Assembly (NCBI GenBank): GCA_002341805.1
Contig: DDOS01000070.1
Coordinates: 1-13,430, forward strand
Direction of reading: 5' to 3'
Length of the DNA stretch: 13,430 nucleotides
Origin: Aquificaceae bacterium UBA2488
Lineage (GTDB): Bacteria; Aquificota; Aquificia; Aquificales; Aquificaceae
Below, one piece after another: positions 1 to 8,164 of the stretch (positions are counted from its first letter, which is position 1; each line of letters opens with the position of its first letter). A program made the position numbers and the translations under genes. Below the pieces are notes generated by a model. That model searched no databases and had not been told where the DNA came from. It worked only from the letters and a program-made list of their open reading frames with translations.

Positions 1-178
1 TAAAAGCCTCAAAATCTTTAGTTTGATGAAACTCTCCCCTTAGTTCTTCTGATGGAGCTATATCTTTTAACCATAGATCTATTTTATCTTTCTTTATACC
101 TCTTGGCCAAAGCCTATCTACAAGCACCCAGAATTCACCATCTTCTTTTTTATCATATACTCTTTTTAGATATATCAT
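1..178 (-). CDS. DUF488 family protein, N-terminal part (runs off the window)
   Basis: My translation of the minus strand from the ATG at 178-176 gives 59 codons open to the edge. It starts [20 protein letters not shown] and continues [12 protein letters not shown], then [16 protein letters not shown]. The VDRLWPRG and LWLKDIAPS blocks are the signature of the DUF488 (YeaO-like) family of small proteins, usually about 115-150 residues, with no firmly established biochemical role. Roughly the first half is present. The start is well supported: AGGAGA lies at 191-186 (minus), seven bases before the ATG. The ATG overlaps the stop of the upstream hydrolase as ATGA, so the two are probably co-transcribed and translationally coupled. 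The 3' end is outside the window. Confidence 0.85.
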   Translation of the reverse strand, partial: MIYLKRVYDKKEDGEFWVLVDRLWPRGIKKDKIDLWLKDIAPSEELRGEFHQTKDFEAF

Positions 179-888
179 CTAAATATCTCCTGGAAAAATA
201 AAAGCATATGATTCCAAGATCTTTTATCTGCAAGTTCATTGTAGGCTGTGCCTTTTGATTTATCAGACCCAGCAACAGGCTCTGTGAACGAATGCACCGC
301 ATCCGCATACATAATTATTTGATAATCAGCATGTCTTTCATTCATCTCTTTTATAAAAGCCTCCACTTGACTCAGTGGCACGAATGGATCATCTATGCCG
401 TGGCATGCAAGTATTTTTGCTCTTATAGGATTTCTATTGGGGTCTAATGTGGCAAGACCTCCATGAAAACTTACCACCCCTTTTATATCAGTGTTTTCTC
501 TGGCAAGCTCTAAAACAGCAGTCCCACCAAAGCAATAACCTATAGCTCCCACATAATCCTCTTTCACAATATCAATAGAGTTTAATGCATTAAGAGCATC
601 TATCATTCTTTTTCTAAATAGCTTATAATCATCTCTATAAGCGCTCGCAAGCTTTGAGGCCTCTTCGGTGTTTTGAGGTCTTATACCTTTTCCATATACA
701 TCTACTCCAAGAGCCACATAACCAAGATTTGCCAATTGTTTACATTTTTCTTTGGTAAAATCCCTTAAACCCATCCAGTTTGGCACCACCAAAACCCCAG
801 GTCTTTTTATATCAGAACTATCCTCATAGGCCAAAAAACTTTCACAAACTACATCACCAGACTTATACTCAAAATTCTTAGCTATCAT
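175..888 (-). CDS. Dienelactone hydrolase family protein (alpha/beta hydrolase)
   Basis: A 237-residue protein of the usual dienelactone hydrolase length. The catalytic triad of the family is visible: nucleophile Cys119 in GYCFGG, Asp167 in HGIDDPFVP and His199 in DAVHSF. The N-terminal part carries the [11 protein letters not shown] strand-loop near residues 30-40, matching the oxyanion/substrate loop region. A Cys rather than Ser nucleophile points to the DLH branch, which hydrolyses cyclic esters such as dienelactone, although many members have unknown substrates. It is probably cytoplasmic, as no signal peptide is seen. The ATG at 888-886 has no Shine-Dalgarno sequence; a promoter-like pair ends a few bases upstream, so translation may be leaderless. 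The stop overlaps the DUF488 start by 4 bp. The family call is firm; the substrate is unknown. Confidence 0.9.
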   Translation of the reverse strand: MIAKNFEYKSGDVVCESFLAYEDSSDIKRPGVLVVPNWMGLRDFTKEKCKQLANLGYVALGVDVYGKGIRPQNTEEASKLASAYRDDYKLFRKRMIDALNALNSIDIVKEDYVGAIGYCFGGTAVLELARENTDIKGVVSFHGGLATLDPNRNPIRAKILACHGIDDPFVPLSQVEAFIKEMNERHADYQIIMYADAVHSFTEPVAGSDKSKGTAYNELADKRSWNHMLLFFQEIFR

Positions 889-923
889 ACTATTAGTTTA
901 TAATGTAAAAGGATATATTTCAA
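889..923 (-). promoter_or_regulatory. Probable promoter of the hydrolase-DUF488 pair, possibly leaderless
   Basis: On the minus strand TTGAAA (923-918) resembles a -35 box. It is followed either by TATAAA (902-897, spacer 15) or by TAAACT (900-895, spacer 17). Either -10 lies only 6-8 bases before the ATG at 888, and no Shine-Dalgarno sequence is present. The predicted transcript would therefore begin at or next to the start codon. Neither box is perfect, so this is a tentative call. Confidence 0.4.
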
Positions 924-937
924 TGATATTGTTTTTA

Positions 938-1366
938 TTATGATATTTGGCGGTTTAAAGCCTCTTTGTAAGTATATGGGCATTTTTCAGGGAAAAATAA
1001 AGTTATCTGGGTTGTAATCATCTCCTAAAAGCCATTCTTTTGAATTTAATTTTGCATCTTCCCGGGCATCTTCAAGCTCCGCTGGAAGCTTTGATTTAAG
1101 ACTTGGATATCTTCTGGAAAGCCTCATTATTCTCTCTTGCAATTTTTATACTTTTGATCCAACCCCCTGCCAGTGGTTTATATTCCAGCTAAATCTTTAA
1201 AGTGCTCTAATATAACTGCAAGATAGCTTTATCTCTTCCAAAAGATTCTCCCAATCCATCATATTGTAAGTTTCTTAAAAGTCCTAAAATTTGTTTCCAC
1301 TCAAAGTAGGTAGTCTTTATCGTATAAAGATATTTAGCTCTTCTCTTGGTAAAACCAAGACACGAT
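938..1366 (-). pseudogene. Decayed DUF29 gene (fourth paralogue of the array at 10364-11786)
   Basis: The reverse complement aligns by eye along its length with the intact DUF29 genes. It shows the 5' part (a GAGAAGAGCTAAA block and a TTATACGATAAAGA block, matching the EELK..LYDKD codons). The block ATGGATTGGGAGAATCT (matching MVDWENL, about 1270-1250) follows. Then come remnants of AVILEHFKDLAG, GWIKSIK, RYPSLKSKLPAELEDA and NPDNF. The end reads PEKCPYTYKEALNRQIS before a TAA at 940-938. The frame is broken several times: a chunk between the WENL and ILEH parts is deleted, an in-frame TAA lies in the AGG segment, and a 1-base shift occurs at FP/PEKCPY. No reading frame spans it and no start or Shine-Dalgarno is evident, so it should not give a functional protein. 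The NPDNF tail resembles array copy 1 (DPDSF). The 5' limit is approximate. Confidence 0.85.
1344..1360. repeat. Perfect inverted repeat, 7-bp arms, 3-base loop
   Basis: TCTTGGT, AAA, ACCAAGA forms a perfect hairpin or operator-like palindrome. It lies at the 5' edge of the DUF29 pseudogene and about 110-125 bp before the gltB start. There is no T-run directly after either arm, so it does not look like an intrinsic terminator. It may be a protein-binding site or chance sequence in decayed DNA. Confidence 0.35.
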
Positions 1367-1407
1367 AACTATTATAATCCTTTGTTTTTTGTATTTTATG
1401 ATTTTAT

Positions 1408-1461
1408 TTAGCACAAAGGGTTAAAATAGGTTTATAATAATTAGTCTAATATTTTTGGAGG
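1408..1461 (+). promoter_or_regulatory. gltB promoter region and Shine-Dalgarno site
   Basis: A perfect TATAAT lies at 1433-1438. The best -35 candidate is weak (TTAGCA at 1408-1413, spacer 19). A TAAAAT at 1422-1427 is an alternative -10. A start about 7 bases after TATAAT gives a leader of roughly 23 nt containing GGAGG at 1457-1461, six bases before the ATG at 1468. I saw no sigma-54 type -24/-12 pair here. Confidence 0.5.
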
Positions 1462-1467
1462 TTTAGA

Positions 1468-4400
1468 ATGCAAGAAAAAGACTCTTGCGGTGTTGGTTTT
1501 ATATGTGATATATCTGGTAGAAAATCCAACAAGATTTTGCAATATGGTATTGAGGCGGTTAAAAGCCTAACACATAGAGGAGCCGTAGGTTCTGATGGCA
1601 AAACTGGAGACGGGGCTGGTATATTAATACAAATGCCTCATAAATTTTTTGAAAAAGAGATAGATAAACTTAAGTTTAAAATATCAAACATAAACAACTT
1701 AGGTGTAGGTGTATTGTTCTTAAATAACCCTGATACATCAAAAATAGAAACCATTGCAAAAAATATGGGCTTTAAGGTAATAGGCTTTAGAGATGTACCC
1801 GTAGAGCCATCCACTCTTGGAGATAGCGCTCTAAAAACGATGCCTGCTGTAAAACAAATACTTTTAGATTTAGAAGATATAGAAAACAAAGAGTTATCTT
1901 TATATTTTCTTCGTAAAAGCTTAGAAAAAGAACTAAAGATATATATACCCTCTATGTCTTCTAAAACCCTTGTTTATAAGGGCATGTTTGTGGCTTATCA
2001 GATAGATGCCTTTTATAAGGACTTAGAAGATGAAGACATAGAAACATCTATATGCTTGTTCCATCAAAGATATTCCACAAATACATTTCCCAATTGGAAT
2101 TTAGCCCAGCCTTTTAGATACTTAGCTCACAACGGTGAGATAAACACCATAAACGGCAATAGAAACTGGATGATGGCAATCCAATCCGAACTTCATCATA
2201 AGCTTTTAAAAGATCATATAAAGCTCATAAGACCTATAGTGGATTATTTTGAAAGCGATTCTGCATCGTTGGACAAAGTTTTTGAGCTTTTAGTATTGAC
2301 CGAATACAGCGTAGAACATGCCATAAACATGCTTATACCCCCTGCTTGGGAGAACGATAAAAACTTAGATGAGGGTATAAAGGCGTTTTTTGAATATAAA
2401 TCTCTTCTCATGAAACCCTGGGATGGTCCTGCTGCCATTGTATTCACCGATGGTGTAAAAGTGGGGGCTCACCTTGATAGAAACGGCTTAAGACCTTCAA
2501 GATATATCATTACAAAAGATGATATCATGATCCTTGGCTCAGAGGTAGGCATGGTGGAGTTAGATCAATTTGATATTAAGGAAAGCTCAAGACTCTCCCC
2601 AGGAGATACAATCTTGATAGATACTTCCACTAAAAGCCTAAAAACCACAGATGAGATTTTAAAAGATATATCCAAAAAACACCCTTATAAAAAATGGCTT
2701 GAAGAACATCTTATAAAGCTTGATAGTCTTATAAAAGATACATCCTTAGAAGATGAGCATCTTGATAAAGAGACCCTCACCCGTTTACAGGCTTTTAACA
2801 ACTATACCACCGAAGAGCTAAAAAACCAAATAGAGTATATGGCAAAAGAAGGCAAAGAATACACATTCTCGATGGGGGATGATACACCGCTTCCACCTTT
2901 AAATGAAAAACCAGTGCTTTTGTTTAGATATTTTAAACAACGTTTTGCCCAAGTAACAAACCCACCCATCGATTCTATAAGAGAACGTTCTGTGATGAGC
3001 TTAAGGATGAACTTAGGACATAAGAGGAACTTCCTTGAAGAAACTCCTTTACATGCCAAGAGATTTCAAATAGAATCACCGGTGCTTTTATCCTATCAGA
3101 TAAAAACCATAGAAAATCAAGAGCATTTTAAAGCCAAAAAGATATCCATATGCTATAAAAAACATAGAAGTCCAAATATAGAAGAACTTCAAGGATTAAA
3201 AGGTTTTGAACGTGTATCGGACATGCTTATGGACGCGGTTTACGATGGTATTCCAATAGTGGATTTGAAAGTAGGTCTTGAGATTTTAACATACAAAGTA
3301 GAACAAGCTGTTAAAGAAGGGACAGATATCATAATACTATCGGATAAAGGGGTGGACAGTGAAAATATAGCAATTCCAAGCCTTTTGGCGTTAAGTGCAT
3401 CTGTGAGACATCTGGCTAAACTTGGGCTTTCCCAAAAGGTTAGTTTTATAGTGGAGACTGCTGAAGTAAGAGATACGCACTCCCTTGCTTGTTTGATAGG
3501 ATATGGAGCATCTGCAATTTATCCATATCTGTTATATGAAACCCTTCATCATATGGAAGGTCTTGAATACGAAAAGGCTATTTTAAATTATAAGAAAGCA
3601 TTAGAGGATGGGCTTTTAAAGATTATGGCGAAGATGGGTATATCAACTCTAAACTCCTATCAGGGAGCAGAGATATTTGACTCTGTATGTTTAAACAAAA
3701 AGTTTGTGGAAGAGTATTTTACAGGAACACCCATAACCTTAGAATCCGATGGTATTGAGCAAATAGAGGAATCTGTTTTAAAAAGACACGATTTCGCTTT
3801 TAACAGCGAAAAACCCACCCTTGATTATGGAGGTGATTTAAAATATAGAAAAGGTGGAATCCACCATGCTTGGTCTCCTCATGTGGTAAGAGCACTCCAT
3901 AAATATTTAGAAAATCTTGATTATGAAGATTATAAAGCTTTTTCCAAGATAGCCAATGAAGAACATCCTACTTTCATACATCATCTTTTAGATTATAAAG
4001 TTGCTACAAGCCCAATACCCATAGAAGAGGTGGAATCCGAAGAGGATATATTAAAACGATTTGTCACAGGAGCTATGTCTTTGGGAGCTTTATCTCCCGA
4101 AGCCCATGAGCTTTTAGCTATAGCCACCAACGCTTTAGGCATGAAATCAAACAGCGGTGAGGGTGGAGAAGACCCAGATAGATATTTCACTGAGAAAAAC
4201 AGTGGCATCAAACAAGTAGCTTCTGGTAGATTTGGAGTAACCCCCACTTATTTAGCTTCTGCAAAAGATATAGAGATAAAGATAGCTCAAGGGGCAAAAC
4301 CAGGAGAAGGTGGACAACTTCCTGGTAAAAAGGTAAACTCCTATATAGCTAAAATAAGACATGCTCAAGAAGGAGTAACTCTCATATCCCCACCACCTCA

Positions 4401-5841
4401 TCATGATATATACTCTATTGAAGATTTAGCTCAGCTTATAAACGACCTTAAAAAAGCAAACCCAAACGCTCGTATATCTGTAAAACTTGTAAGTGAGTCT
4501 GGGGTAGGCACTATAGCCTCTGGTGTGGCAAAGGCTTATGCGGATATCATCCAGATAAGTGGTTCTGAAGGAGGCACTGGAGCATCTCCTATTAGTTCCA
4601 TCAAAAACGCAGGGAACTATTGGGAGATAGGACTTTACGAAACTGCAAAAACCTTGATGGAAAATGGTCTTAGAGAAAAAGTAACCGTAAGGGTAGATGG
4701 AGGCTTTAGAACAGGTAAAGATGTAATTATAGGAGCTCTTCTTGGGGCCGAGGAGTTTGGATTTGGCACTGTAGCTATGATAGCGGAAGGGTGTGTGATG
4801 GCAAGACAGTGCCATTTAAATACATGCCCTACAGGTGTAACTACCCAAGATGAAAAACTAAGAGCCAAGTTTAAAGGCACAAAAGAAGGGGTAATGGCAT
4901 ATTTTAAAGCTGTAGCCAAAGAAGTAAGAGAAATACTTGCCTCAATGGGTCATAGAAGTCTTTCGGAGATAATAGGAAGGTTAGACCTCCTTGAGAAAAA
5001 ACCAAGTCGACTAAAAGTAGAGTCTCTTTTGTCAGGGTATCCTAAAAACTCCCAAAGATATAGGACAGTGGATAGAAACGACAACCCTGCTCTTAGCCTA
5101 ACTGACGATATCGCTAAAGAATTATACCCTTATATAGAAAAAGCGGAGCCCGTAGAAAGATATTACAGAATATTCAGCAAAGACAGGTCTGTGGCAGCTA
5201 CGCTTAGTTATCATGTGGCTATAAAATATAAAGATGAAGGTCTAAAAGAAGACACCATAAATCTTCACTTTGAAGGCTTTGCAGGACAAAGTTTTGGAGC
5301 TTTTAACCACAAAGGCATAAACCTATTCTTAAAGGGCATGGCTAATGATTATGTAGGTAAAGGCATGCATGGGGGTAAAATCGTTATAAGACCCTATTCT
5401 TATACTAAAAGCCCGTATACGATAGCAGGAAATACCATTTTGTATGGAGCTACGGGTGGAGAAGTTTATCTTGCTGGAGCTGTGGGTGAGCGTTTTGGAG
5501 TTAGAAATAGTGGAGCTATGGCTGTGGTGGAAGGTGTTGGACACCATGCTTTAGAATATATGACAGGAGGTGTGGTGATAAATTTAAGACATTTTGGCTA
5601 CAATATAGGAGCTGGTATGACAGGAGGTGTGGCATACTTTTGCGATGAGAAAGATATATTAAAAGATAATATAAACACTTCTTATGTAAGCCTCCAAGAG
5701 CTAACCGCCGAAGACAAAGTCCTCATAAAATCTATGCTTGAAAAGCACATAAAATATACTCATAGTCCATTAGCCCAAGAGATTATAAACCGTATTGAGG
5801 CTTTTAAGAAAATTATACCATTAGAGGCTTTAAATAGATGA
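1468..5841 (+). CDS. gltB: Glutamate synthase (GOGAT), large (alpha) subunit
   Basis: Transfers the amide nitrogen of glutamine to 2-oxoglutarate, giving two glutamates. The 1457 residues fit the bacterial large subunit (about 1450-1530). The order of domains is complete. A class II glutaminase starts at Cys7 (DSCGVGF), implying removal of a six-residue propeptide, with NGEINTINGNRNW at about 222-234. A central domain follows, then the FMN/synthase barrel (GEGGEDPDRY, KPGEGGQLPG, SGSEGGTGASP). The 3Fe-4S cysteines are C1109, C1115 and C1120, with the CX5CX4C spacing of GltB. A GXGXG beta-helix domain closes the protein from about residue 1270 (GFAGQSFGAF, AGAVGERFGVRNSG). No small subunit (gltD) is nearby, so the electron-donating partner must be encoded elsewhere or be replaced by something like ferredoxin. 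The start has a good Shine-Dalgarno. The stop overlaps rpoN as ATGA. Confidence 0.97.
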   Translation: MQEKDSCGVGFICDISGRKSNKILQYGIEAVKSLTHRGAVGSDGKTGDGAGILIQMPHKFFEKEIDKLKFKISNINNLGVGVLFLNNPDTSKIETIAKNMGFKVIGFRDVPVEPSTLGDSALKTMPAVKQILLDLEDIENKELSLYFLRKSLEKELKIYIPSMSSKTLVYKGMFVAYQIDAFYKDLEDEDIETSICLFHQRYSTNTFPNWNLAQPFRYLAHNGEINTINGNRNWMMAIQSELHHKLLKDHIKLIRPIVDYFESDSASLDKVFELLVLTEYSVEHAINMLIPPAWENDKNLDEGIKAFFEYKSLLMKPWDGPAAIVFTDGVKVGAHLDRNGLRPSRYIITKDDIMILGSEVGMVELDQFDIKESSRLSPGDTILIDTSTKSLKTTDEILKDISKKHPYKKWLEEHLIKLDSLIKDTSLEDEHLDKETLTRLQAFNNYTTEELKNQIEYMAKEGKEYTFSMGDDTPLPPLNEKPVLLFRYFKQRFAQVTNPPIDSIRERSVMSLRMNLGHKRNFLEETPLHAKRFQIESPVLLSYQIKTIENQEHFKAKKISICYKKHRSPNIEELQGLKGFERVSDMLMDAVYDGIPIVDLKVGLEILTYKVEQAVKEGTDIIILSDKGVDSENIAIPSLLALSASVRHLAKLGLSQKVSFIVETAEVRDTHSLACLIGYGASAIYPYLLYETLHHMEGLEYEKAILNYKKALEDGLLKIMAKMGISTLNSYQGAEIFDSVCLNKKFVEEYFTGTPITLESDGIEQIEESVLKRHDFAFNSEKPTLDYGGDLKYRKGGIHHAWSPHVVRALHKYLENLDYEDYKAFSKIANEEHPTFIHHLLDYKVATSPIPIEEVESEEDILKRFVTGAMSLGALSPEAHELLAIATNALGMKSNSGEGGEDPDRYFTEKNSGIKQVASGRFGVTPTYLASAKDIEIKIAQGAKPGEGGQLPGKKVNSYIAKIRHAQEGVTLISPPPHHDIYSIEDLAQLINDLKKANPNARISVKLVSESGVGTIASGVAKAYADIIQISGSEGGTGASPISSIKNAGNYWEIGLYETAKTLMENGLREKVTVRVDGGFRTGKDVIIGALLGAEEFGFGTVAMIAEGCVMARQCHLNTCPTGVTTQDEKLRAKFKGTKEGVMAYFKAVAKEVREILASMGHRSLSEIIGRLDLLEKKPSRLKVESLLSGYPKNSQRYRTVDRNDNPALSLTDDIAKELYPYIEKAEPVERYYRIFSKDRSVAATLSYHVAIKYKDEGLKEDTINLHFEGFAGQSFGAFNHKGINLFLKGMANDYVGKGMHGGKIVIRPYSYTKSPYTIAGNTILYGATGGEVYLAGAVGERFGVRNSGAMAVVEGVGHHALEYMTGGVVINLRHFGYNIGAGMTGGVAYFCDEKDILKDNINTSYVSLQELTAEDKVLIKSMLEKHIKYTHSPLAQEIINRIEAFKKIIPLEALNR

Positions 5842-6995
5842 ATATCACTCAACATCTTGAAACCAAACTTAGTTTAAACTTGTTTGCACTCCTTAGCCAA
5901 GATATTGAACTTTTGCAAGAACAAACCCAAGAGCTAGAGCAAGAGTTAAATTTAGAGTTAAGACTAAACCCTTTTTTAAAGCTAAAATCTTTAAAAGTAC
6001 CCCGCAAGTTTTTTGTAAACAAAGAAGATTACACCCAAAATATATCTGCTTCTTATACCTATAAGGAATTTCTTATAAAATCCATAAACGAAGAGCTTGA
6101 TGATATAGAAAAAGATATCGCCAAGGAGATCGTATATTCTCTTGACTCAAACGGGTTTATTTCCCAAGAGGCACTAGAGCAGATTAAAGACTATTTTAAA
6201 GTGGATTATGGTATCATTGAGGATATGAGGACTTTTATAATGGGGATAGAGCCCGTCGGACATGGATCTTTGGATGTGTTTGAGTATATGGAGCTTCAGA
6301 TCAGAACTTACCACAAAGACAAAAAAGACTATATAAAGTATCTAAAAGACCCTAAACATATTCCAAAAGAAGTTTTAGAGTTTCTTAAAAGCCTGAAAAA
6401 AACCCCTGTAAACATAGACAAAACCCACATGCTTCCTTCTAAGGTAGATGCTTATGTGGAAATAGATAACAACGAAATATATTATGATATATATGATGAT
6501 TATATAGAGCTTGAGCTTGAAAAAACAAGTGTAGGAGATAAAGAACTTGAGCAATATCTAAAACAAAGGGCAAGAAGATATGTAGAAGCCATAAACCTAA
6601 GAAAAAAATTCCTAAAAGCTATAGTGGATACTGTTGTAAACACCCAAAAGTATTTCTTTTTAAAGGATACACCCCTTAAAACCCTCATGCTAAAGGATGT
6701 GGCTAACGAGTTTGGAGTATCTATATCAACTATTAGTAGACTTATAAACGCTAAATATCTTAAAAGCCCAAAAGGTGTATTTAAGTTTAGGACATTTTTC
6801 GTAAGAGAGGCAAAATCAAACATAAGCCAAGAAGAGCTTATGAATATTATAAGAAAAATAATCAATAACGAAGAGACCATTTACACGGATGCAGATATAA
6901 AAGAGATTTTATCAAATTATGGTATAAATATATCAAGAAGAACTGTAGCAAAATATAGACAAAAGCTTGGAATACAAAGCTCATGGAAGCGTTAA
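5838..6995 (+). CDS. rpoN: RNA polymerase sigma-54 factor
   Basis: Sigma factor for -24/-12 promoters that need an AAA+ activator. At 385 residues it is shorter than the proteobacterial protein (about 480), mainly because the acidic linker after region I is nearly absent. Region I is visible at residues 5-50, with the repeating Leu/Gln pattern (SLNLFALLSQDIELLQ, then LNPFLKL). The core-binding part includes LDSNGFI (102-108) and GIEPVGHGSLDVFEYM (136-151). The helix-turn-helix region is at about 280-320 (LKDVANEFGVSISTISR, then SPKGVFKFRTFF). The RpoN box reads RRTVAKYRQ at 367-375, against the usual ARRTVAKYR. It begins inside the gltB stop (ATGA), so sigma-54 supply is probably linked to gltB expression. 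Its own stop lies 13 bp inside the next gene. No strong Shine-Dalgarno is seen; coupling is likely. Confidence 0.96.
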   Translation: MNITQHLETKLSLNLFALLSQDIELLQEQTQELEQELNLELRLNPFLKLKSLKVPRKFFVNKEDYTQNISASYTYKEFLIKSINEELDDIEKDIAKEIVYSLDSNGFISQEALEQIKDYFKVDYGIIEDMRTFIMGIEPVGHGSLDVFEYMELQIRTYHKDKKDYIKYLKDPKHIPKEVLEFLKSLKKTPVNIDKTHMLPSKVDAYVEIDNNEIYYDIYDDYIELELEKTSVGDKELEQYLKQRARRYVEAINLRKKFLKAIVDTVVNTQKYFFLKDTPLKTLMLKDVANEFGVSISTISRLINAKYLKSPKGVFKFRTFFVREAKSNISQEELMNIIRKIINNEETIYTDADIKEILSNYGINISRRTVAKYRQKLGIQSSWKR

Positions 6996-8032
6996 AAAAC
7001 TTTTCATCGCTTTTAAAAGAACAAAATATAAATACGTTTTTAATCACATACAAACCAAATGTTTATTATCTATCAAGATTTAGCTCTTCTAACGCTTATA
7101 TCTTATATCACGATGAGGCTTTTTTCTTTTTCACAGATTCAAGATACATAGAAACTGCCAAAGAAAAGATAAAAAATATGGAAGTGATAAACATAGAAGG
7201 GTCATTTTTTAATTTTATATCTTCTTTTTTAAAAACCAAAAACATAAATACAATCTATATAGACAAATCTGTAAAATATAGCTTTTATGAAGAACTTTCA
7301 AAGGATTTTGATATAAAGTTTTATAAAGACCCGTGTTTTTCGCTTAGGATGATAAAAACCGATGAAGAGATAAATCTAATGAAAGAAGGCGTTAAAAAAT
7401 CAGATGTTGTTTATAAAAAACTCCTTGATTTTGTACAACCAAACATGAGCGAAAAAGATGTTAAAAACTTTATAGTATGTGAATTTTTAAATCAAAAAGC
7501 CCAAAAAGAGAGTTTTGATACCATAGTAGCCACTGGCAAGAACTCTTCTGTACCTCATCATGAAACCTCTGACGATATTATCCTTCCGAACTCAGCGCTT
7601 CTTATAGATATGGGTCTTATTTGGCAACATTATATGACAGATTTTACAAGGACATTCTATATAGGAAAACCACCAGAAGATTTTATAAAAATATATAACA
7701 TCGTAAAAGATGCACACATGTATGCTGTTAAAAAAGCTAAAGAAGGAATACCTCTAAAAGAAGTAGATATGACCGCCAGAAATTATATAGAACAAAAAGG
7801 ATATGGAGAGTTTTTTACTCATTCCACCGGTCATGGAGTAGGTCTTGAAATCCATGAAGACCCAAGAGTTTATAAGACATCCGAGGAAATCATCCAAGAG
7901 GGTTTTGTCTTTACCATAGAACCAGGCATATATCTTCCAAACCACTTTGGCATAAGACTTGAAAACATCATATATATCAAAAATGGCCCAAATATCATGT
8001 CAGACATCTCACTTGATTTGGTAGTGGTTTAG
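6983..8032 (+). CDS. M24 family metallopeptidase, Xaa-Pro aminopeptidase/dipeptidase type
   Basis: A 349-residue protein of the PepP/PepQ group, with an N-terminal creatinase-like domain (about 1-120; FTDSRYIETA at 50-59) and a C-terminal pita-bread domain. All five metal ligands of the M24 family are visible: Asp209 (LLIDMG), Asp220 (MTDFTRTF), His284 (GHGVGLEIHE), Glu313 (TIEPGIY) and Glu327 (IRLEN). The PHH motif at 191-193 and His291 match the family's substrate-binding histidines. It should remove an N-terminal residue before proline, or split X-Pro dipeptides; the sequence does not decide between aminopeptidase and prolidase. It is probably cytosolic and involved in peptide recycling. 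The ATG lies 13 bp before the rpoN end, so it is the third member of an overlapping gltB-rpoN operon. Confidence 0.93.
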   Translation: MEALKNFSSLLKEQNINTFLITYKPNVYYLSRFSSSNAYILYHDEAFFFFTDSRYIETAKEKIKNMEVINIEGSFFNFISSFLKTKNINTIYIDKSVKYSFYEELSKDFDIKFYKDPCFSLRMIKTDEEINLMKEGVKKSDVVYKKLLDFVQPNMSEKDVKNFIVCEFLNQKAQKESFDTIVATGKNSSVPHHETSDDIILPNSALLIDMGLIWQHYMTDFTRTFYIGKPPEDFIKIYNIVKDAHMYAVKKAKEGIPLKEVDMTARNYIEQKGYGEFFTHSTGHGVGLEIHEDPRVYKTSEEIIQEGFVFTIEPGIYLPNHFGIRLENIIYIKNGPNIMSDISLDLVVV

Positions 8033-8080
8033 GCTAGATTTTTGCTTCTGTTTTTGTTATTTCTTACATAGTCTCATAGC

Positions 8081-8106
8081 TTGCTTTTTAGCAACTTCTT
8101 TTTTGT
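8081..8106 (+). terminator. Possible weak terminator after the gltB-rpoN-peptidase operon
   Basis: TTGCT, TTTT, AGCAA (8081-8094) forms a five-pair stem, followed by CTTCTTTTTTG. The stem is short and AT-rich, so termination would be inefficient. It is the best candidate between the peptidase stop at 8032 and the next promoter-like site. Confidence 0.3.
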
Positions 8107-8136
8107 TGTCATATTTAAGATAATTCCCTAAAGTGA

Positions 8137-8159
8137 TATAATAATATAAACTTAGGAGA
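8137..8159 (+). promoter_or_regulatory. -10 box and Shine-Dalgarno in front of the DUF4062 relic
   Basis: TATAAT at 8137-8142 is a perfect -10. AGGAGA at 8154-8159 sits five bases before the ATG at 8165. No convincing -35 is seen at the right spacing. The intact initiation signals show that the downstream fragment was once the start of a real gene and may still be translated. Confidence 0.45.
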
Positions 8160-8164
8160 AATTT

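Noticed and set aside
1381..1467. A sigma-54 (-24/-12) promoter before gltB, given rpoN downstream
   Set aside because: I found no GG-N10-GC pair matching TGGCAC...TTGC in this stretch; a sigma-70-like TATAAT is present instead.
4426..4815. A 129-codon open frame on the minus strand inside gltB, and similar shorter ones
   Set aside because: It lies wholly within the well-conserved FMN/3Fe-4S part of gltB, has no family likeness or ribosome binding site that I can see, and is explained as a shadow frame.
8057..8128. Minus-strand frame reading GNYLKYDNKKEVAKKQ and ending MRLCKK before a stop
   Set aside because: It looks protein-like and could be the tail of a lost gene, but it has no start, no recognisable family, and AT-rich DNA easily yields Lys-rich frames.
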